NCBI RefSeq assembly: GCF_903893715.1
Contig: NZ_CAITNG010000038.1
Location: 1 to 64,000, forward strand
Length of the DNA stretch: 64,000 nt
Source of the DNA: an uncultured Mucilaginibacter sp.
Lineage (GTDB): Bacteria > Bacteroidota > Bacteroidia > Sphingobacteriales > Sphingobacteriaceae
Direction: 5' to 3'
The position numbers were made by a program, and so were the translations under genes. Below the pieces are notes generated by a model, which made no database searches, had not been told where the DNA came from, and saw only the letters and a list, made by a program, of their open reading frames with translations. This document shows positions 14,265-23,865 of this stretch, in pieces. The number at the start of each line of letters is the position of its first letter. Position 1 is the first letter of the stretch.

Positions 14265-16739
14265 ATGAACAATTGGTTTAAACAAAATGGCATCCATTTG
14301 GCCATTATCGGTCTCTTTTTCGCCATCTGTCTGGTTTATTTTGCGCCTGCTTTTCAGGGAAAAGTATTGGGCCAAAGCGACGTTTTACAAGCCGAAGGCA
14401 CGCAAAAAGAAATAAATGATTATAAGGCTAAAGACACCACCATCTTGTGGACCAACCAAATGTTTGGTGGTATGCCCACCTTCCAGATTTGGGTTCCCTA
14501 TCCGCATAACGTAACCGGCTATGTGGTGAAGGCTATAAAAGCCGTCTTCCCGGTGCCGGTTGATACCGCTTTGTTGTACCTGCTGGGTGCCTACCTGTTG
14601 TTTTGTGTATTAAGAATAAACCCATGGCTCTCGGCTGCAGGTGCCATAGCCTTCGCGTTCTCATCTTACAATATTATTTTGCTGGCGGCGGGGCATGCCA
14701 ACCAAGCCTTTGCCATCGCGTTTTTTGCGCCGGTTTTGGCGGGTATCATCCTCACTTTAAGGGGGCGATATGTTTTAGGCGGGGCATTAACGGCCTTTTT
14801 CCTGTCGATGGAAATTTATGCCAACCACATCCAAATGACCTACTACTTAATGTTTGCCATCTTGATATTGGTGTGCATTGAACTTTATCATGCCATAAAA
14901 GGCAAAGCGTTAAAAGGCTTCGGTACGGCTATAGCTTATCTGGCAGTGGCTACCTTATTGGCTGTTTCGGTAAACGCCTCCAAACTTTGGACAACCTTTG
15001 AATACGGGCAGGAGACTAACCGCGGGCAATCGAACCTGACACAACATACCGACGAGCCCAGCACCGGTTTAGGTAAAGATTACGCATACATGTGGAGCCA
15101 GGGCGTTGGCGAATGTTTAACCTTTTTAGTACCCAACCTGTATGGCGGCGGTGGCAGTGTAACTTTAGATCAGGACTCGAGGGTGGTACAATTGTTAACC
15201 AGCAAAAATGTTGATTCGACCCAAGCCATCAACTTTGCACAGAACCTGCCGTTTTACTGGGGCGAAAAACCATTTACCAGCGGTCCGTTTTATTTTAGCG
15301 CCATTATTTGTTTCTTGTTTGTATTCGGTTTAATTATCGTTAAAAACAGAGTAAAGTGGTGGATATTGGGCACGGTGGTTTTAACGATGCTCTTGTCATT
15401 CGGCAAGAACTGGCCTTTTGTATCCGACTTTTTCTTTAACCATTTCCCGCTGTACAATAAGTTCAGGTCGGTGGAGTCAATTTTGGCTGTGGCCGAATTG
15501 TGTTTCCCCATACTGGCGTTTTTTGCAGTAAGCGAGGTTATCGCCGCCAAAGATAAAGCACCGATATTGAAAAAATTGTTGCTGGCATTTTATATTACGG
15601 GCGGCCTCACATTGGTATTAGCTATTATGCCGGAGTTGTTTTTCTCATTTAAGGGGAGCAGTCAGGATGGGCTTGTTTCACAGCTGACACAAACACTTAA
15701 AGGCGATAGCGCGACTGCCACCGCCATTGGCAACGCGCTGATACAAGACAGGGAGTCGCTGGCGAAAGCCGATGCATGGCGCTCGTTTATTTTAATCGCA
15801 TTGGCATTTGGTGCATTGTTTGCCTTTATCAAACAAAAAGTAAACGTTACCATTGTTTCGGTAGCCTTGCTGGCATTGGTGTTGGTTGACCTTTGGACCA
15901 TTGATAAACGTTACCTGCGCGAAGACAGTTTTGGTGCCAAAGAAGATATGCAGCAACCAAAACCGCGCGAAGTGGACAGTTTTATCTTATTGGACAAAGA
16001 CCCCGACTTCAAGGTTTTTGACATGAGTTTGAACAATCCGTTCCAGGATGCAAGTTACCTGTTCTACTATAAATCGGTGGGTGGTTACCATGCGGCCAAG
16101 CTGAAACGTTTTGACGAGTTGCAGACCAGCCAGTTCAGCAAAAGTATCAATCTGGATGTGCTGGATATGCTGAACACCAAGTATATCATCACTGTTGACC
16201 AAAAAAGCCAGGGCTTAACTGTTCACCGAAATGAGACAGCCTGCGGCCATGCCTGGTTTGTTAAAAGCGTAAAATTTGCCGAAAACGCCGATGCCGAAAT
16301 GCAGGCTATCAGCAGTTTTGATCCAAAAAACGAAGCTATTGTTGACAAGCAATACACCAGCCTGTTAAACGATAAACAAAGTTCGCTCGACACAACGGCC
16401 AGTATTAAATTGGTGAGCTATAATCCCGACCATATGGTTTACAGCAGTGGTTCGACAACACCGCAGGTTGCAGTATTCTCGGAGATATACTATAACAAGG
16501 GTTGGAAAATGTATATAGACGGTGCCGAAAGCCCATACTTCAGGGCCGATTACCTGTTGCGTGCCGCGCAGATACCTGTTGGCAACCATAAAATAGAATT
16601 TATCTTCCATCCAAAATCATACTACATGGGCGAAAGTATTTCGCTGGTAGGTTCGATACTCCTGGTGTTGGCGTTACTGGGAGCGTTGTATATGGAGATT
16701 AAAAAGAAGCCCGTGAAGGAAGTTAAAAGCCAAAAGTAA
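14265..16739 (+). CDS. YfhO family polytopic membrane protein
   Basis: 824 residues. The N-terminal 600 residues form a GT-C-like multi-helix membrane region (about twelve helices starting at residue 10); a periplasmic domain follows (YFYKSVGGYHAAK-like part, NTKYII, GWKMYIDG), and a last helix lies near 795-815 before a Lys-rich tail. This is the layout of YfhO proteins, which in Bacillus help glycosylate lipoteichoic acid and in Bacteroidota probably act in transfer of a lipid-linked sugar. Substrate unknown here. It is monocistronic with its own promoter, and a family A palindrome follows as probable terminator. Confidence 0.85.
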   Translation: MNNWFKQNGIHLAIIGLFFAICLVYFAPAFQGKVLGQSDVLQAEGTQKEINDYKAKDTTILWTNQMFGGMPTFQIWVPYPHNVTGYVVKAIKAVFPVPVDTALLYLLGAYLLFCVLRINPWLSAAGAIAFAFSSYNIILLAAGHANQAFAIAFFAPVLAGIILTLRGRYVLGGALTAFFLSMEIYANHIQMTYYLMFAILILVCIELYHAIKGKALKGFGTAIAYLAVATLLAVSVNASKLWTTFEYGQETNRGQSNLTQHTDEPSTGLGKDYAYMWSQGVGECLTFLVPNLYGGGGSVTLDQDSRVVQLLTSKNVDSTQAINFAQNLPFYWGEKPFTSGPFYFSAIICFLFVFGLIIVKNRVKWWILGTVVLTMLLSFGKNWPFVSDFFFNHFPLYNKFRSVESILAVAELCFPILAFFAVSEVIAAKDKAPILKKLLLAFYITGGLTLVLAIMPELFFSFKGSSQDGLVSQLTQTLKGDSATATAIGNALIQDRESLAKADAWRSFILIALAFGALFAFIKQKVNVTIVSVALLALVLVDLWTIDKRYLREDSFGAKEDMQQPKPREVDSFILLDKDPDFKVFDMSLNNPFQDASYLFYYKSVGGYHAAKLKRFDELQTSQFSKSINLDVLDMLNTKYIITVDQKSQGLTVHRNETACGHAWFVKSVKFAENADAEMQAISSFDPKNEAIVDKQYTSLLNDKQSSLDTTASIKLVSYNPDHMVYSSGSTTPQVAVFSEIYYNKGWKMYIDGAESPYFRADYLLRAAQIPVGNHKIEFIFHPKSYYMGESISLVGSILLVLALLGALYMEIKKKPVKEVKSQK

Positions 16740-16760
16740 AAAGTTAGAATACTTCATATT

Positions 16761-16795
16761 AAATAGCGATGGGTTCGAAACTCATCGCTATTTTT
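16761..16795 (+). terminator. Family A palindrome acting as terminator
   Basis: AAATAGCGATG / CATCGCTATTT arms around GGTTCGAAACT, followed by TTTT. It lies 21 bases after the YfhO stop codon. Same family as 3343-3383 and 51412-51448. Confidence 0.65.
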
Positions 16796-16800
16796 ATGTG

Positions 16801-16902
16801 AGGTCATGCCGAGCTTGTTTCGGCATCCCATGAGAAAGATACTCTGCGACATGTAATTCGCCACTTAGCGTGTGAGGTGCCGAAATAAATTCGGCATGAC
16901 CT
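16801..16902. repeat. Family B inverted repeat, full element
   Basis: Arms 16801-16825 and 16878-16902 are 25-base reverse complements with three mismatches (core TCATGCCGAGCTTGTTTC). It sits between convergent genes, directly after the family A palindrome. Confidence 0.7.
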
Positions 16903-16920
16903 GTGGTATGATGGCTTCTT

Positions 16921-18747
16921 TTAATTAATCAACTTCCCGGTAATATCAACGGCACGCGCAAAGGGGTTGATGTATTGGTTGGCCAATATGGCAAACTCGC
17001 GGCGGGTGATGGGTTTATCTACGCTAAAGTCGGACGTGAATTTGTATTTGCCCTTCCATAGTTTTTGCATATCAAGTTGCAGGGTTTTAGGGTCGGCAAG
17101 GGTCATTTCGCTGATAAAGGAAAGCAGGTTGCCTACGGTAAATACCGCGCCCGGTTTGGTTTTGTTGAACCAGATGAATGAGCGCGCGTAGATCTTGAGC
17201 ATTACAGGTTTTATCTCGGCCGTCATCACAACGGAATCGGGTAAAAAATAAACCGCGGCGGATTTGCCCGTGGCTTTTTGTACGCCTTTAAGCATCCCGG
17301 TAACGCCTATCTGCTGTATGGCCCTGAAGTATCTGTCGCTTTGGGTAACATCCACAAAAGGCATTAAATAGCCTTTAAAAGTCAGCAGTTCATCCTGCAC
17401 TTTACGTACGTCCAGCTTTTTTGTGGTGGTTTTAAAAAACGCGCAATAAGCGGCGAGGGTACCTACACCTTGCCCTAACGTCATTTGTACAGATGGGTAA
17501 AAGGTACTCGCATTTACGATATGCGTTGTTGACAAAGCTTTTTCGGTAACCAGCAAGTTATCGATATTTCGTAAAACTACTGTGCCCAAGGGAATGCTGT
17601 ATCCCGGGAAGGGCGGGTAATCTATAGGTACAGCTTTGCTGCCTTTTTCGTAATGCTGGCCGGGCATGGCATCGCCAACGCCGATGGAAGTTCGGTACAG
17701 CTTCGAAGCACGGTCGTAAGGGGTAAAAATATCGTCGCCTACCATCCTGATGAGGCCATCGGCGCGTTTGTCTTCGCGGATGTAGGGGATAAAGGGTAAA
17801 TGGTCGGGCGTATCAAATTCGGCATAGTCGAGGCTAAGGTTTTTGTAGCCCAATTCTGTTTGGAGGTAATAAACCAAACCCAAGGTATGCAGGCGGCCTT
17901 TTTTGTAAAAATCTTCCCGGTTTTCGGGTTCCAGGTCATCACTGGTGGTTGGCGATGAACACTCCGGCCATTTTATCATGTACTTTTCGTTGGGCAGCTT
18001 GGCATCGGCCAACATTTTTTTAATATCCTTGCCTTTTAAGCTGGTATACAATGTAGCGTCGTAGCCTTCGGGCTTATCAATGGTCCGGTCGGCAGCGCGG
18101 CCATAGTCTTTTAAAACCGCTATCCATGTAACTTCCTGTATCTGGTCGATGGCATTATCGGGCGCGAGTTTTTCGCCTGTTTTTTTCGTCGCATCGAATC
18201 CGGTATCAAACTCTGCCCCGGCTTTGGCGGCTACGTCGCCTGTTTCGGTACCATCTATCACCACCTGCGCGCGGATGAGCACATTTTCGTTCTTCTCGCG
18301 AATGGTGACTATCCAACCATCGCCATCTTTTTTGATATTGGTCCAGGGCGTGTTCAGTTTTACGGTAAGGCGCTTAACGGTATCGGTTATTTTTTTGAGG
18401 ATGGCCGCGCCGGTATAGGGTTCGAAGCGTAACGCCGCATTATACGTGGTATCGTAACCCGGTTCATTTTTGTAAAAATCGCGCACCCGCTTCCTAAATT
18501 CTCCCCATATGCCCGATGGTAAATTGCGGTTGGCATCAACAATGCAATTGCCGCCGGCCGTCATACTGCCGCCCAGCCAGGGCCCCGGTTCTACTATGAT
18601 TGCTTTTACGTTACTGCGTGCCGCTTGTATGCCCGCCGCCACACCGGCCGCGCCGCCGCCTATAACAAGTACATCGGTTTTTATGTTTTGTGCCGCCGTG
18701 AGTAATGGCAATGTAATAAAAACAGTAAAAAATATTTTCTTTATCAT
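16921..18747 (-). CDS. Exported FAD-dependent oxidoreductase
   Basis: 608 residues from ATG at 18747 (a start eight codons earlier is possible). A signal peptide (ITLPLLTAAQ) is followed at once by a dinucleotide fold, VLVIGGGAAGVAAGIQAARS, and the later TGDVAAKAGAEFDTG and PYTGAA parts of the FAD_oxidored family often annotated xanthan-lyase-like. The last 60 residues (ITRREFAILANQYINP) look like an S-layer homology motif. Substrate unknown; the family oxidises sugars or other alcohols outside the cytoplasm. Monocistronic, convergent to YfhO and divergent from the amidase. Confidence 0.78.
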   Translation of the reverse strand: MIKKIFFTVFITLPLLTAAQNIKTDVLVIGGGAAGVAAGIQAARSNVKAIIVEPGPWLGGSMTAGGNCIVDANRNLPSGIWGEFRKRVRDFYKNEPGYDTTYNAALRFEPYTGAAILKKITDTVKRLTVKLNTPWTNIKKDGDGWIVTIREKNENVLIRAQVVIDGTETGDVAAKAGAEFDTGFDATKKTGEKLAPDNAIDQIQEVTWIAVLKDYGRAADRTIDKPEGYDATLYTSLKGKDIKKMLADAKLPNEKYMIKWPECSSPTTSDDLEPENREDFYKKGRLHTLGLVYYLQTELGYKNLSLDYAEFDTPDHLPFIPYIREDKRADGLIRMVGDDIFTPYDRASKLYRTSIGVGDAMPGQHYEKGSKAVPIDYPPFPGYSIPLGTVVLRNIDNLLVTEKALSTTHIVNASTFYPSVQMTLGQGVGTLAAYCAFFKTTTKKLDVRKVQDELLTFKGYLMPFVDVTQSDRYFRAIQQIGVTGMLKGVQKATGKSAAVYFLPDSVVMTAEIKPVMLKIYARSFIWFNKTKPGAVFTVGNLLSFISEMTLADPKTLQLDMQKLWKGKYKFTSDFSVDKPITRREFAILANQYINPFARAVDITGKLIN

Positions 18748-18873
18748 TCTGTATAAGGGTGATATGCTCAAAATGCTAAATTAGGGCAAAGCTTTGACCT
18801 ATTTAACTATACCAGGTGTTAGAAACATAAAAAAACAAAATATATTACGCTCAACCCCATTAAATCACAAAAA

Positions 18874-20553
18874 ATGAATAAAATTTTTACCCGTAAACGG
18901 TTTGGCCTTATGGCCATTTGCAGCTTAAGCTTTGTATTTGGTGCTTTTGTTTGGCACCAGGTGGATAACAGCCCCATCACAGCCGATGTGGTAAAAGAAG
19001 CGCAAAAGATAATAGGCCTGGAGTTTACCCAGCCGCAAACCGACTCGATGCTGACCAACCTGAACAATAACGTTAACATTTACCAAGCCTTGCGCAAGCT
19101 TAACCTGCCTAACAGCACGGTGCCGGCTTTGAACTTTAACCCGGTTCCTGTCGGATTTACAAATCCCGACAAAACCAGCGGGTTTAAGCTATCGAAAATT
19201 GAAGCGGTAAAAATGCCTGCCGATAAAAACGACCTGGCTTTTTATACCGTTAGGCAATTGAGCGAACTGATAAGGACAAAACAGATAACCTCTGTAGAAT
19301 TGACTCAATTTTTTATAGATAGGCTGAAGAAATATAATGATAAGCTGTTGTTTGTGGTGAATTTTACCGAAGAGCACGCCCTGAAACAAGCGGCGCAGGC
19401 TGATGCCGAAATAGCGGCGGGTAAATACAAAGGGGTGCTGCACGGTATACCGTTTGGGGTAAAGGATTTACTCTCATCGGCTGACTCAAAGACCACTTAT
19501 GGCGCGGCACCTTATAAGGACCAAAGTTTAGGCATTGATGCTACGGTAGTAAAACGGTTAGAAGATGCAGGTGCCGTACTGATAGCCAAACTAACCTTAG
19601 GCGAATTGGCCCAAGGCGATGTATGGTTTGGTGGGCGCACACGCAACCCATGGGATATTACACGTGGCTCGAGCGGCTCATCGGCAGGGCCGGCATCGGC
19701 GGTGAGTGCCGGTTGTTTGCCTTTCGCAATAGGTTCGGAAACTCTGGGTTCCATCGTATCGCCATCGACGGAGTGCGGCGATACCGGTCTGAGGCCGTCA
19801 TTTGGTCGCGTAAGTAAATACGGCGCAATGGCATTGAGTTGGAGCATGGATAAGCTTGGCCCTATTTGCCGCAGCGTTGAGGATGATGCGATTGTATTCA
19901 ACTGCATACAAGGCACCGACCCGAACGACCTGAGTACCATTGCCGCGCCGTTTAAGTATGATGGTACTATAAAAGACCTGAAGGGTTGGAAAATTGGTTA
20001 CCTGAAGGTGGCTTTTGATAACCGCCGCACGCAAAACCACCTGAACGACTCGTTGACTTTGGTGAAGTTGAAGGCATTAGGTGCTGAATTGGTACCTATT
20101 GATTTACCAAAACTACCTTTTGGCCCGCTCACTATGATATTGAATGCCGAGGCCGGGGCCGCTTTCCAGGAATTGGTGTTGAACCACAAAGACGATATGC
20201 TTGCCCAACAAAGAAAAGGCGCATGGCCAAACACTTTCCGCTCTGCGCAGTTTATACCTGCAGTGGAGTATATACAAGCCAACCGTGCGCGCACCGTGCT
20301 GATACAACAATGGTACGAGCAATTGAAAGGGTTAGACCTGTATATAGCGCCATCGTTCAGCCAGAATTTATCGCTGACCAATTTAACAGGCAACCCTTGT
20401 GTGGTATTACCCAATGGTTTAAACCAAAGGGGCTTGCCTGCCAGTATTACCTTTATGGGCCAGCTGTTTGGCGAAGGCAAAACTTTAGAAGCAGCAAAAA
20501 TTTACCAGGATGCTACGGATTTTAACAAAAAACATCCTACCTTAAACTTTTAA
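18874..20553 (+). CDS. Exported amidase (amidase signature family)
   Basis: 559 residues with an N-terminal signal-like helix (about 10-27). Ser-cisSer-Lys triad elements are visible: Lys197 in GIPFGVKD, the serine-rich loop GSSGSSAG (265-272) and the nucleophile Ser293 in GSETLGSIVSPS, followed by GLRPSFGRVS. It hydrolyses an amide bond, substrate unknown, probably in the periplasm. About 110 residues precede the amidase core, longer than in GatA. A DinB gene follows after 17 bases and may be cotranscribed. Confidence 0.85.
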   Translation: MNKIFTRKRFGLMAICSLSFVFGAFVWHQVDNSPITADVVKEAQKIIGLEFTQPQTDSMLTNLNNNVNIYQALRKLNLPNSTVPALNFNPVPVGFTNPDKTSGFKLSKIEAVKMPADKNDLAFYTVRQLSELIRTKQITSVELTQFFIDRLKKYNDKLLFVVNFTEEHALKQAAQADAEIAAGKYKGVLHGIPFGVKDLLSSADSKTTYGAAPYKDQSLGIDATVVKRLEDAGAVLIAKLTLGELAQGDVWFGGRTRNPWDITRGSSGSSAGPASAVSAGCLPFAIGSETLGSIVSPSTECGDTGLRPSFGRVSKYGAMALSWSMDKLGPICRSVEDDAIVFNCIQGTDPNDLSTIAAPFKYDGTIKDLKGWKIGYLKVAFDNRRTQNHLNDSLTLVKLKALGAELVPIDLPKLPFGPLTMILNAEAGAAFQELVLNHKDDMLAQQRKGAWPNTFRSAQFIPAVEYIQANRARTVLIQQWYEQLKGLDLYIAPSFSQNLSLTNLTGNPCVVLPNGLNQRGLPASITFMGQLFGEGKTLEAAKIYQDATDFNKKHPTLNF

Positions 20554-20570
20554 TACCAATTGTTACCATT

Positions 20571-21098
20571 ATGAGCACAACAGCAACCGAAGAAGCCAAA
20601 TATCCTATCGGAAAATTTAAGGCACCGGCATCATACACCCAGCACGAGATGCAGGAATGGATTGATGACATTAAGGCATTGCCCGGCAAATTGCGCATGG
20701 CCGTGATGACACTTAACGAAAAACAGCTGGATACCCCATACCGCACCGGCGGCTGGACCATACGCCAAACAGTGCACCATATTGCCGACAGCCATATGAA
20801 CGCTTTGATACGTTTTAAGCTGGCTTTAACTGAGGATAAACCGACGATTAAAGCATATGAAGAGGCCGATTGGGCGTTGCTGCCCGACTCGCGGCTACCT
20901 ATCGAACCATCGTTACGTTTGCTGGAAGGATTGCACATGCGATGGGTGGCATTGATGGACGGCATGACCGAAGAGCAATGGGACCGTAGTTTTATACATC
21001 CCGAAACAGGCGCCACAGTGCCACTACGCCGAAATTTGGGACTTTACGCCTGGCATGGCAAGCACCATTTGGCGCATATTGCCGGCGTCAAGTTTTAA
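20571..21098 (+). CDS. DinB/YfiT-like metal-dependent protein
   Basis: 175 residues of the DinB four-helix bundle superfamily. Metal-binding histidines are visible in TVHHIADSH (about 65-73) and HGKHHLAHI (about 164-172). The spelling GGWTIRQTVHHIADSHMNA matches the YfiT/BstA subgroup, some members of which transfer bacillithiol to electrophiles. In Bacteroidota, bacillithiol use is plausible but not shown here. A terminator follows at 21124-21158. Confidence 0.82.
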   Translation: MSTTATEEAKYPIGKFKAPASYTQHEMQEWIDDIKALPGKLRMAVMTLNEKQLDTPYRTGGWTIRQTVHHIADSHMNALIRFKLALTEDKPTIKAYEEADWALLPDSRLPIEPSLRLLEGLHMRWVALMDGMTEEQWDRSFIHPETGATVPLRRNLGLYAWHGKHHLAHIAGVKF

Positions 21099-21123
21099 AA
21101 AATACACCCCGTAAACCTGCCCT

Positions 21124-21158
21124 ACCCCGATGCTTGACCCATCCCGGCGGGGTTTTTT
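21124..21158 (+). terminator. Rho-independent terminator after the DinB gene
   Basis: ACCCCG (21124-21129) pairs with CGGGGT (21148-21153), followed by a T run. The loop is 18 bases, so the structure is moderate. Confidence 0.5.
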
Positions 21159-21292
21159 GTTTAAAGCGGGATAGTGACAATGATTTTGCAAATCGGGTAA
21201 ACTTAAGCTTATCTTTGTACCCTGTCTTTTAATTTTTTAAAGCTAAAAGGCGGGTATCATTTATAAAAAATGAACAATCATCCCCTGATATA

Positions 21293-21487
21293 ATGAACAG
21301 CAGCCGGACAAGGTTATGGGCGCTGTTTTTTTTAGGCAGCTTTGTGGTGTCGCTATTGGCGATGGCTTTGATTAGTGTGCTTTTATACCATAATGGTATT
21401 TTTGACGCCATTCAGGAAAGTTTTATACCCAGTTCAGGGGCCGCATTTATTTTTTCGTTGGTTGTTTTTATCAGGCCACAGAATTAA
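21293..21487 (+). CDS. Putative small two-helix membrane protein
   Basis: 64 residues with two hydrophobic helices (about 8-32 and 47-60) and a charged N-terminus. No family recognised. It ends 3 bases before the stop codon of the convergent HbpS-like gene. Coding support is limited to length and hydrophobic pattern. Confidence 0.4.
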   Translation: MNSSRTRLWALFFLGSFVVSLLAMALISVLLYHNGIFDAIQESFIPSSGAAFIFSLVVFIRPQN

Positions 21488-21490
21488 CGA

Positions 21491-21946
21491 TTACCCTTCA
21501 ATTGCTGCCAATGCTTGTCGCATAATTTCAATATCGGTGGTACCACGAAAACCACTGAAACCTACGTACAATTTTTCGCCCGATTGGAGCTGCAAAACCT
21601 GTCCGCCAAACCAGCCAATAAAGTCGGGCGCTTTAATACCGAAGCTGTCGGTATTGTCTGGGTCGTTAAAGTACATTTTTTCGAACTCACCGGTATTTGT
21701 GCCGGTAATATAGGCCTGGCTTGCTTTAGTCCAGGCAATGCGGTACAGCTCGCGGGCACGTATCTTGTCGGCGCCTAAAAATTTGCCGTGCACGTTGCCC
21801 TCTTCATCAATAATGCAAAACGCGGTGTTCCCGTTCGATTTTTCTTCATCAAGCGGGTTTTGCATATAAACAGGTATCAATTTTTCAACAGCTTCTATGA
21901 GCGATGTGATGATATTTTCGGTAGGTAGCGCTTGCATATCCATCAT
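21491..21946 (-). CDS. GlcG/HbpS-like protein
   Basis: 151 residues. The segment CIIDEEGNVHGKFLGADKIRA, then a helix with ELYRIAWTKASQAYITG and a loop ending GGQVLQLQSGEKLYVGFSGF, follows the pattern of the GlcG/HbpS family (sometimes called heme-degrading domain), small proteins implicated in binding heme or other small molecules. No signal peptide is seen. ATG codons at residues 1, 2 and 4 are all possible starts. Function is uncertain. Confidence 0.6.
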   Translation of the reverse strand: MMDMQALPTENIITSLIEAVEKLIPVYMQNPLDEEKSNGNTAFCIIDEEGNVHGKFLGADKIRARELYRIAWTKASQAYITGTNTGEFEKMYFNDPDNTDSFGIKAPDFIGWFGGQVLQLQSGEKLYVGFSGFRGTTDIEIMRQALAAIEG

Positions 21947-22051
21947 TTATTTTTTTATTGAGACAAACATGTATACGCAACAACGATTAAAATGACTTTG
22001 TTTTTTACTTTTTTGTTAAAAAACCGTTTACAAATTTATCAGCATTGCTAA

Positions 22052-23701
22052 CTACAAATGCGGCTTTGGCGGTTTTATGGGCGTATCAAAATCGTTCATT
22101 CCTTTTACTTTTAATTTGCGACGGTAAATTTTATCGCCGCAGCTTACAAATAAAATATCGGCATTGGGGCCGCCAAAACATAGGCGGGTTGGCTGCCCTG
22201 AGTCAAACGGTAATGGCAATATGCAATTTACGCGGCCTATTTGATCCATCACCTGGATACCCAGGTTGGTGGCTACGTACACATGCCCCTCGCGATCTAC
22301 TTTAATTTCACGCGGACGCGCGTTTTCGGCTGTATCGGGCACGTGCAGCCAACCGTAGCGCTGTTTGTTGGTCAATGAGCCATCGCGGTTAACATTGTAA
22401 ATCCACACCCAATGGGTGTTCGATTCGGTAACGTATAACTGTGTCCTATCGGGAGTAAACACCATGCCGTAAGGATTATTAAGGCCCTGGTCGAGCAGGT
22501 ACTTGCCGCCTTTTTTGCCGGATAGGTAAATTTTGCGGGCATCGGGCGTGCCGTCGGCACCGGTATAATAATAGCTGTAATTGTTGGCAGATGTATCGGT
22601 AAATAACACGGAATTACATTTAACATTGGATAATTTGAATTGAGCCTTCGAAAGCTCTTTGCCGTTTTCATCCAATTGATAAACCAAATTTTTACTGACC
22701 GCCAAAACACCTTTGGGCGTTGGCGATAAACTGCTGATTTCTCCTTTGCCTTCGCTGACCAATTTCCAACCCTCGCTTGGTATCAAAATATCGTTTAAAA
22801 AAGGATTTTTAGTTGGCGTGCCTTTAACCGGTTCGGGATAACCTTTCCATAGCCAGCGCATGGCCTCGGGGAAAATGGCATTGGATTGGTTGCTGTTATG
22901 GGCACCTTCGCCCCAAACGTGGTTTACTTCGTAGCCTGCAAATTCGAGTGCGCGGGCCATCATCTGGTTGGCGTAAAACCAATCGCCGCCATAGGCATTC
23001 TGGTCGTGCGAGCCATCCTGCAAAAATACCCGGATAGGTTTTGGCTCGTATTTGCGGATGAGGGATGGATAGCGGTCGCCGCCACGCAGGCTAACATAAG
23101 TGCCTATGCCGCTAAATACGCGGGTAAAGGCATCGGGGCGTTCCCAGGCGGCAGTAAAGGCACAAATAGCCCCGCTGCTGGTGCCGCCAATGGCGCGATC
23201 GTTACCGTTTTTGCTGAGCACGATGGGGCGCCCATCGCCGGTTTTATGTTTCTCTACATCGGGCAATAATTCTTCCAATAAAAAGCGGGCATAGGCATCG
23301 CCGAGGGCATCGTATTCATAACTGCGGTTAAAGCGGTCGAGCATGGTGGTGTCGGCAGCCACAACACGGCCGGGGGTGATGAATACGCCTATGGTAACCG
23401 GCATTTCTTTGCTGTTGATAAGGTTATCAAAAACGGTTGGTGCTTTAAACTGCACGCCATCCTGGTCAACAAAAACGCAGGCAGGTTTTGCGGGGTCGTA
23501 CTGAGCCGGGATATAAACCGAGTACTCGCGATAAGTACCGGGGTATATTTTTGAACCTGTGAACTTGAATTTAAGCACTTCGCCTTTGGGTACGCCGGGG
23601 TGAACCACGGACGCTGAATCGACCGGGTAGTGCTCGGTGGGTTGTTGGGCGAGGACGATGGTCGGGCATATGAAAAGTAGAATATAAATAAGCGTTTTCA
23701 T
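22052..23701 (-). CDS. Exported esterase fused to SMP-30/gluconolactonase propeller
   Basis: 549 residues with signal peptide (cleavage near VLAQ). Residues about 40-300 form an esterase D-type alpha/beta hydrolase: nucleophile Ser175 in GTSSG, QDGSHDQN with likely acid residue, and GAHNSNQ with the catalytic His. Residues about 320-540 form an SMP-30-like beta-propeller (NNPYGMVFTPDRTQLYVTES, REIKVDREGHVYVATNLGIQV, RLCFGG). The pairing suggests combined ester and lactone hydrolysis on sugar acids or acetylated glycans in the periplasm, which is inference. Monocistronic. Confidence 0.83.
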   Translation of the reverse strand: MKTLIYILLFICPTIVLAQQPTEHYPVDSASVVHPGVPKGEVLKFKFTGSKIYPGTYREYSVYIPAQYDPAKPACVFVDQDGVQFKAPTVFDNLINSKEMPVTIGVFITPGRVVAADTTMLDRFNRSYEYDALGDAYARFLLEELLPDVEKHKTGDGRPIVLSKNGNDRAIGGTSSGAICAFTAAWERPDAFTRVFSGIGTYVSLRGGDRYPSLIRKYEPKPIRVFLQDGSHDQNAYGGDWFYANQMMARALEFAGYEVNHVWGEGAHNSNQSNAIFPEAMRWLWKGYPEPVKGTPTKNPFLNDILIPSEGWKLVSEGKGEISSLSPTPKGVLAVSKNLVYQLDENGKELSKAQFKLSNVKCNSVLFTDTSANNYSYYYTGADGTPDARKIYLSGKKGGKYLLDQGLNNPYGMVFTPDRTQLYVTESNTHWVWIYNVNRDGSLTNKQRYGWLHVPDTAENARPREIKVDREGHVYVATNLGIQVMDQIGRVNCILPLPFDSGQPTRLCFGGPNADILFVSCGDKIYRRKLKVKGMNDFDTPIKPPKPHL

Positions 23702-23865
23702 TGGGTTTAGAATTGGTTAGTAAATCTAAATAAAATATTGGATAGTGGCCCTTTAGGCCATGAGCGGCGAAATATTTTATGATGCCGAAATTTATGCGTA
23801 TATTGTAGGGTTTAGCAAAGCGTATGGAGCATAGCGTAAAGTACCGGAAAAAAGTTCTTTAAAAT

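Noticed and set aside
16761-16795. tRNA-like T-arm in GGGTTCGAAACTC
   Set aside because: The surrounding bases form a simple palindrome and there is no acceptor stem or anticodon arm.
19998-20480. 160-codon minus-strand frame
   Set aside because: Antisense shadow within the amidase gene, without domain or start signal.
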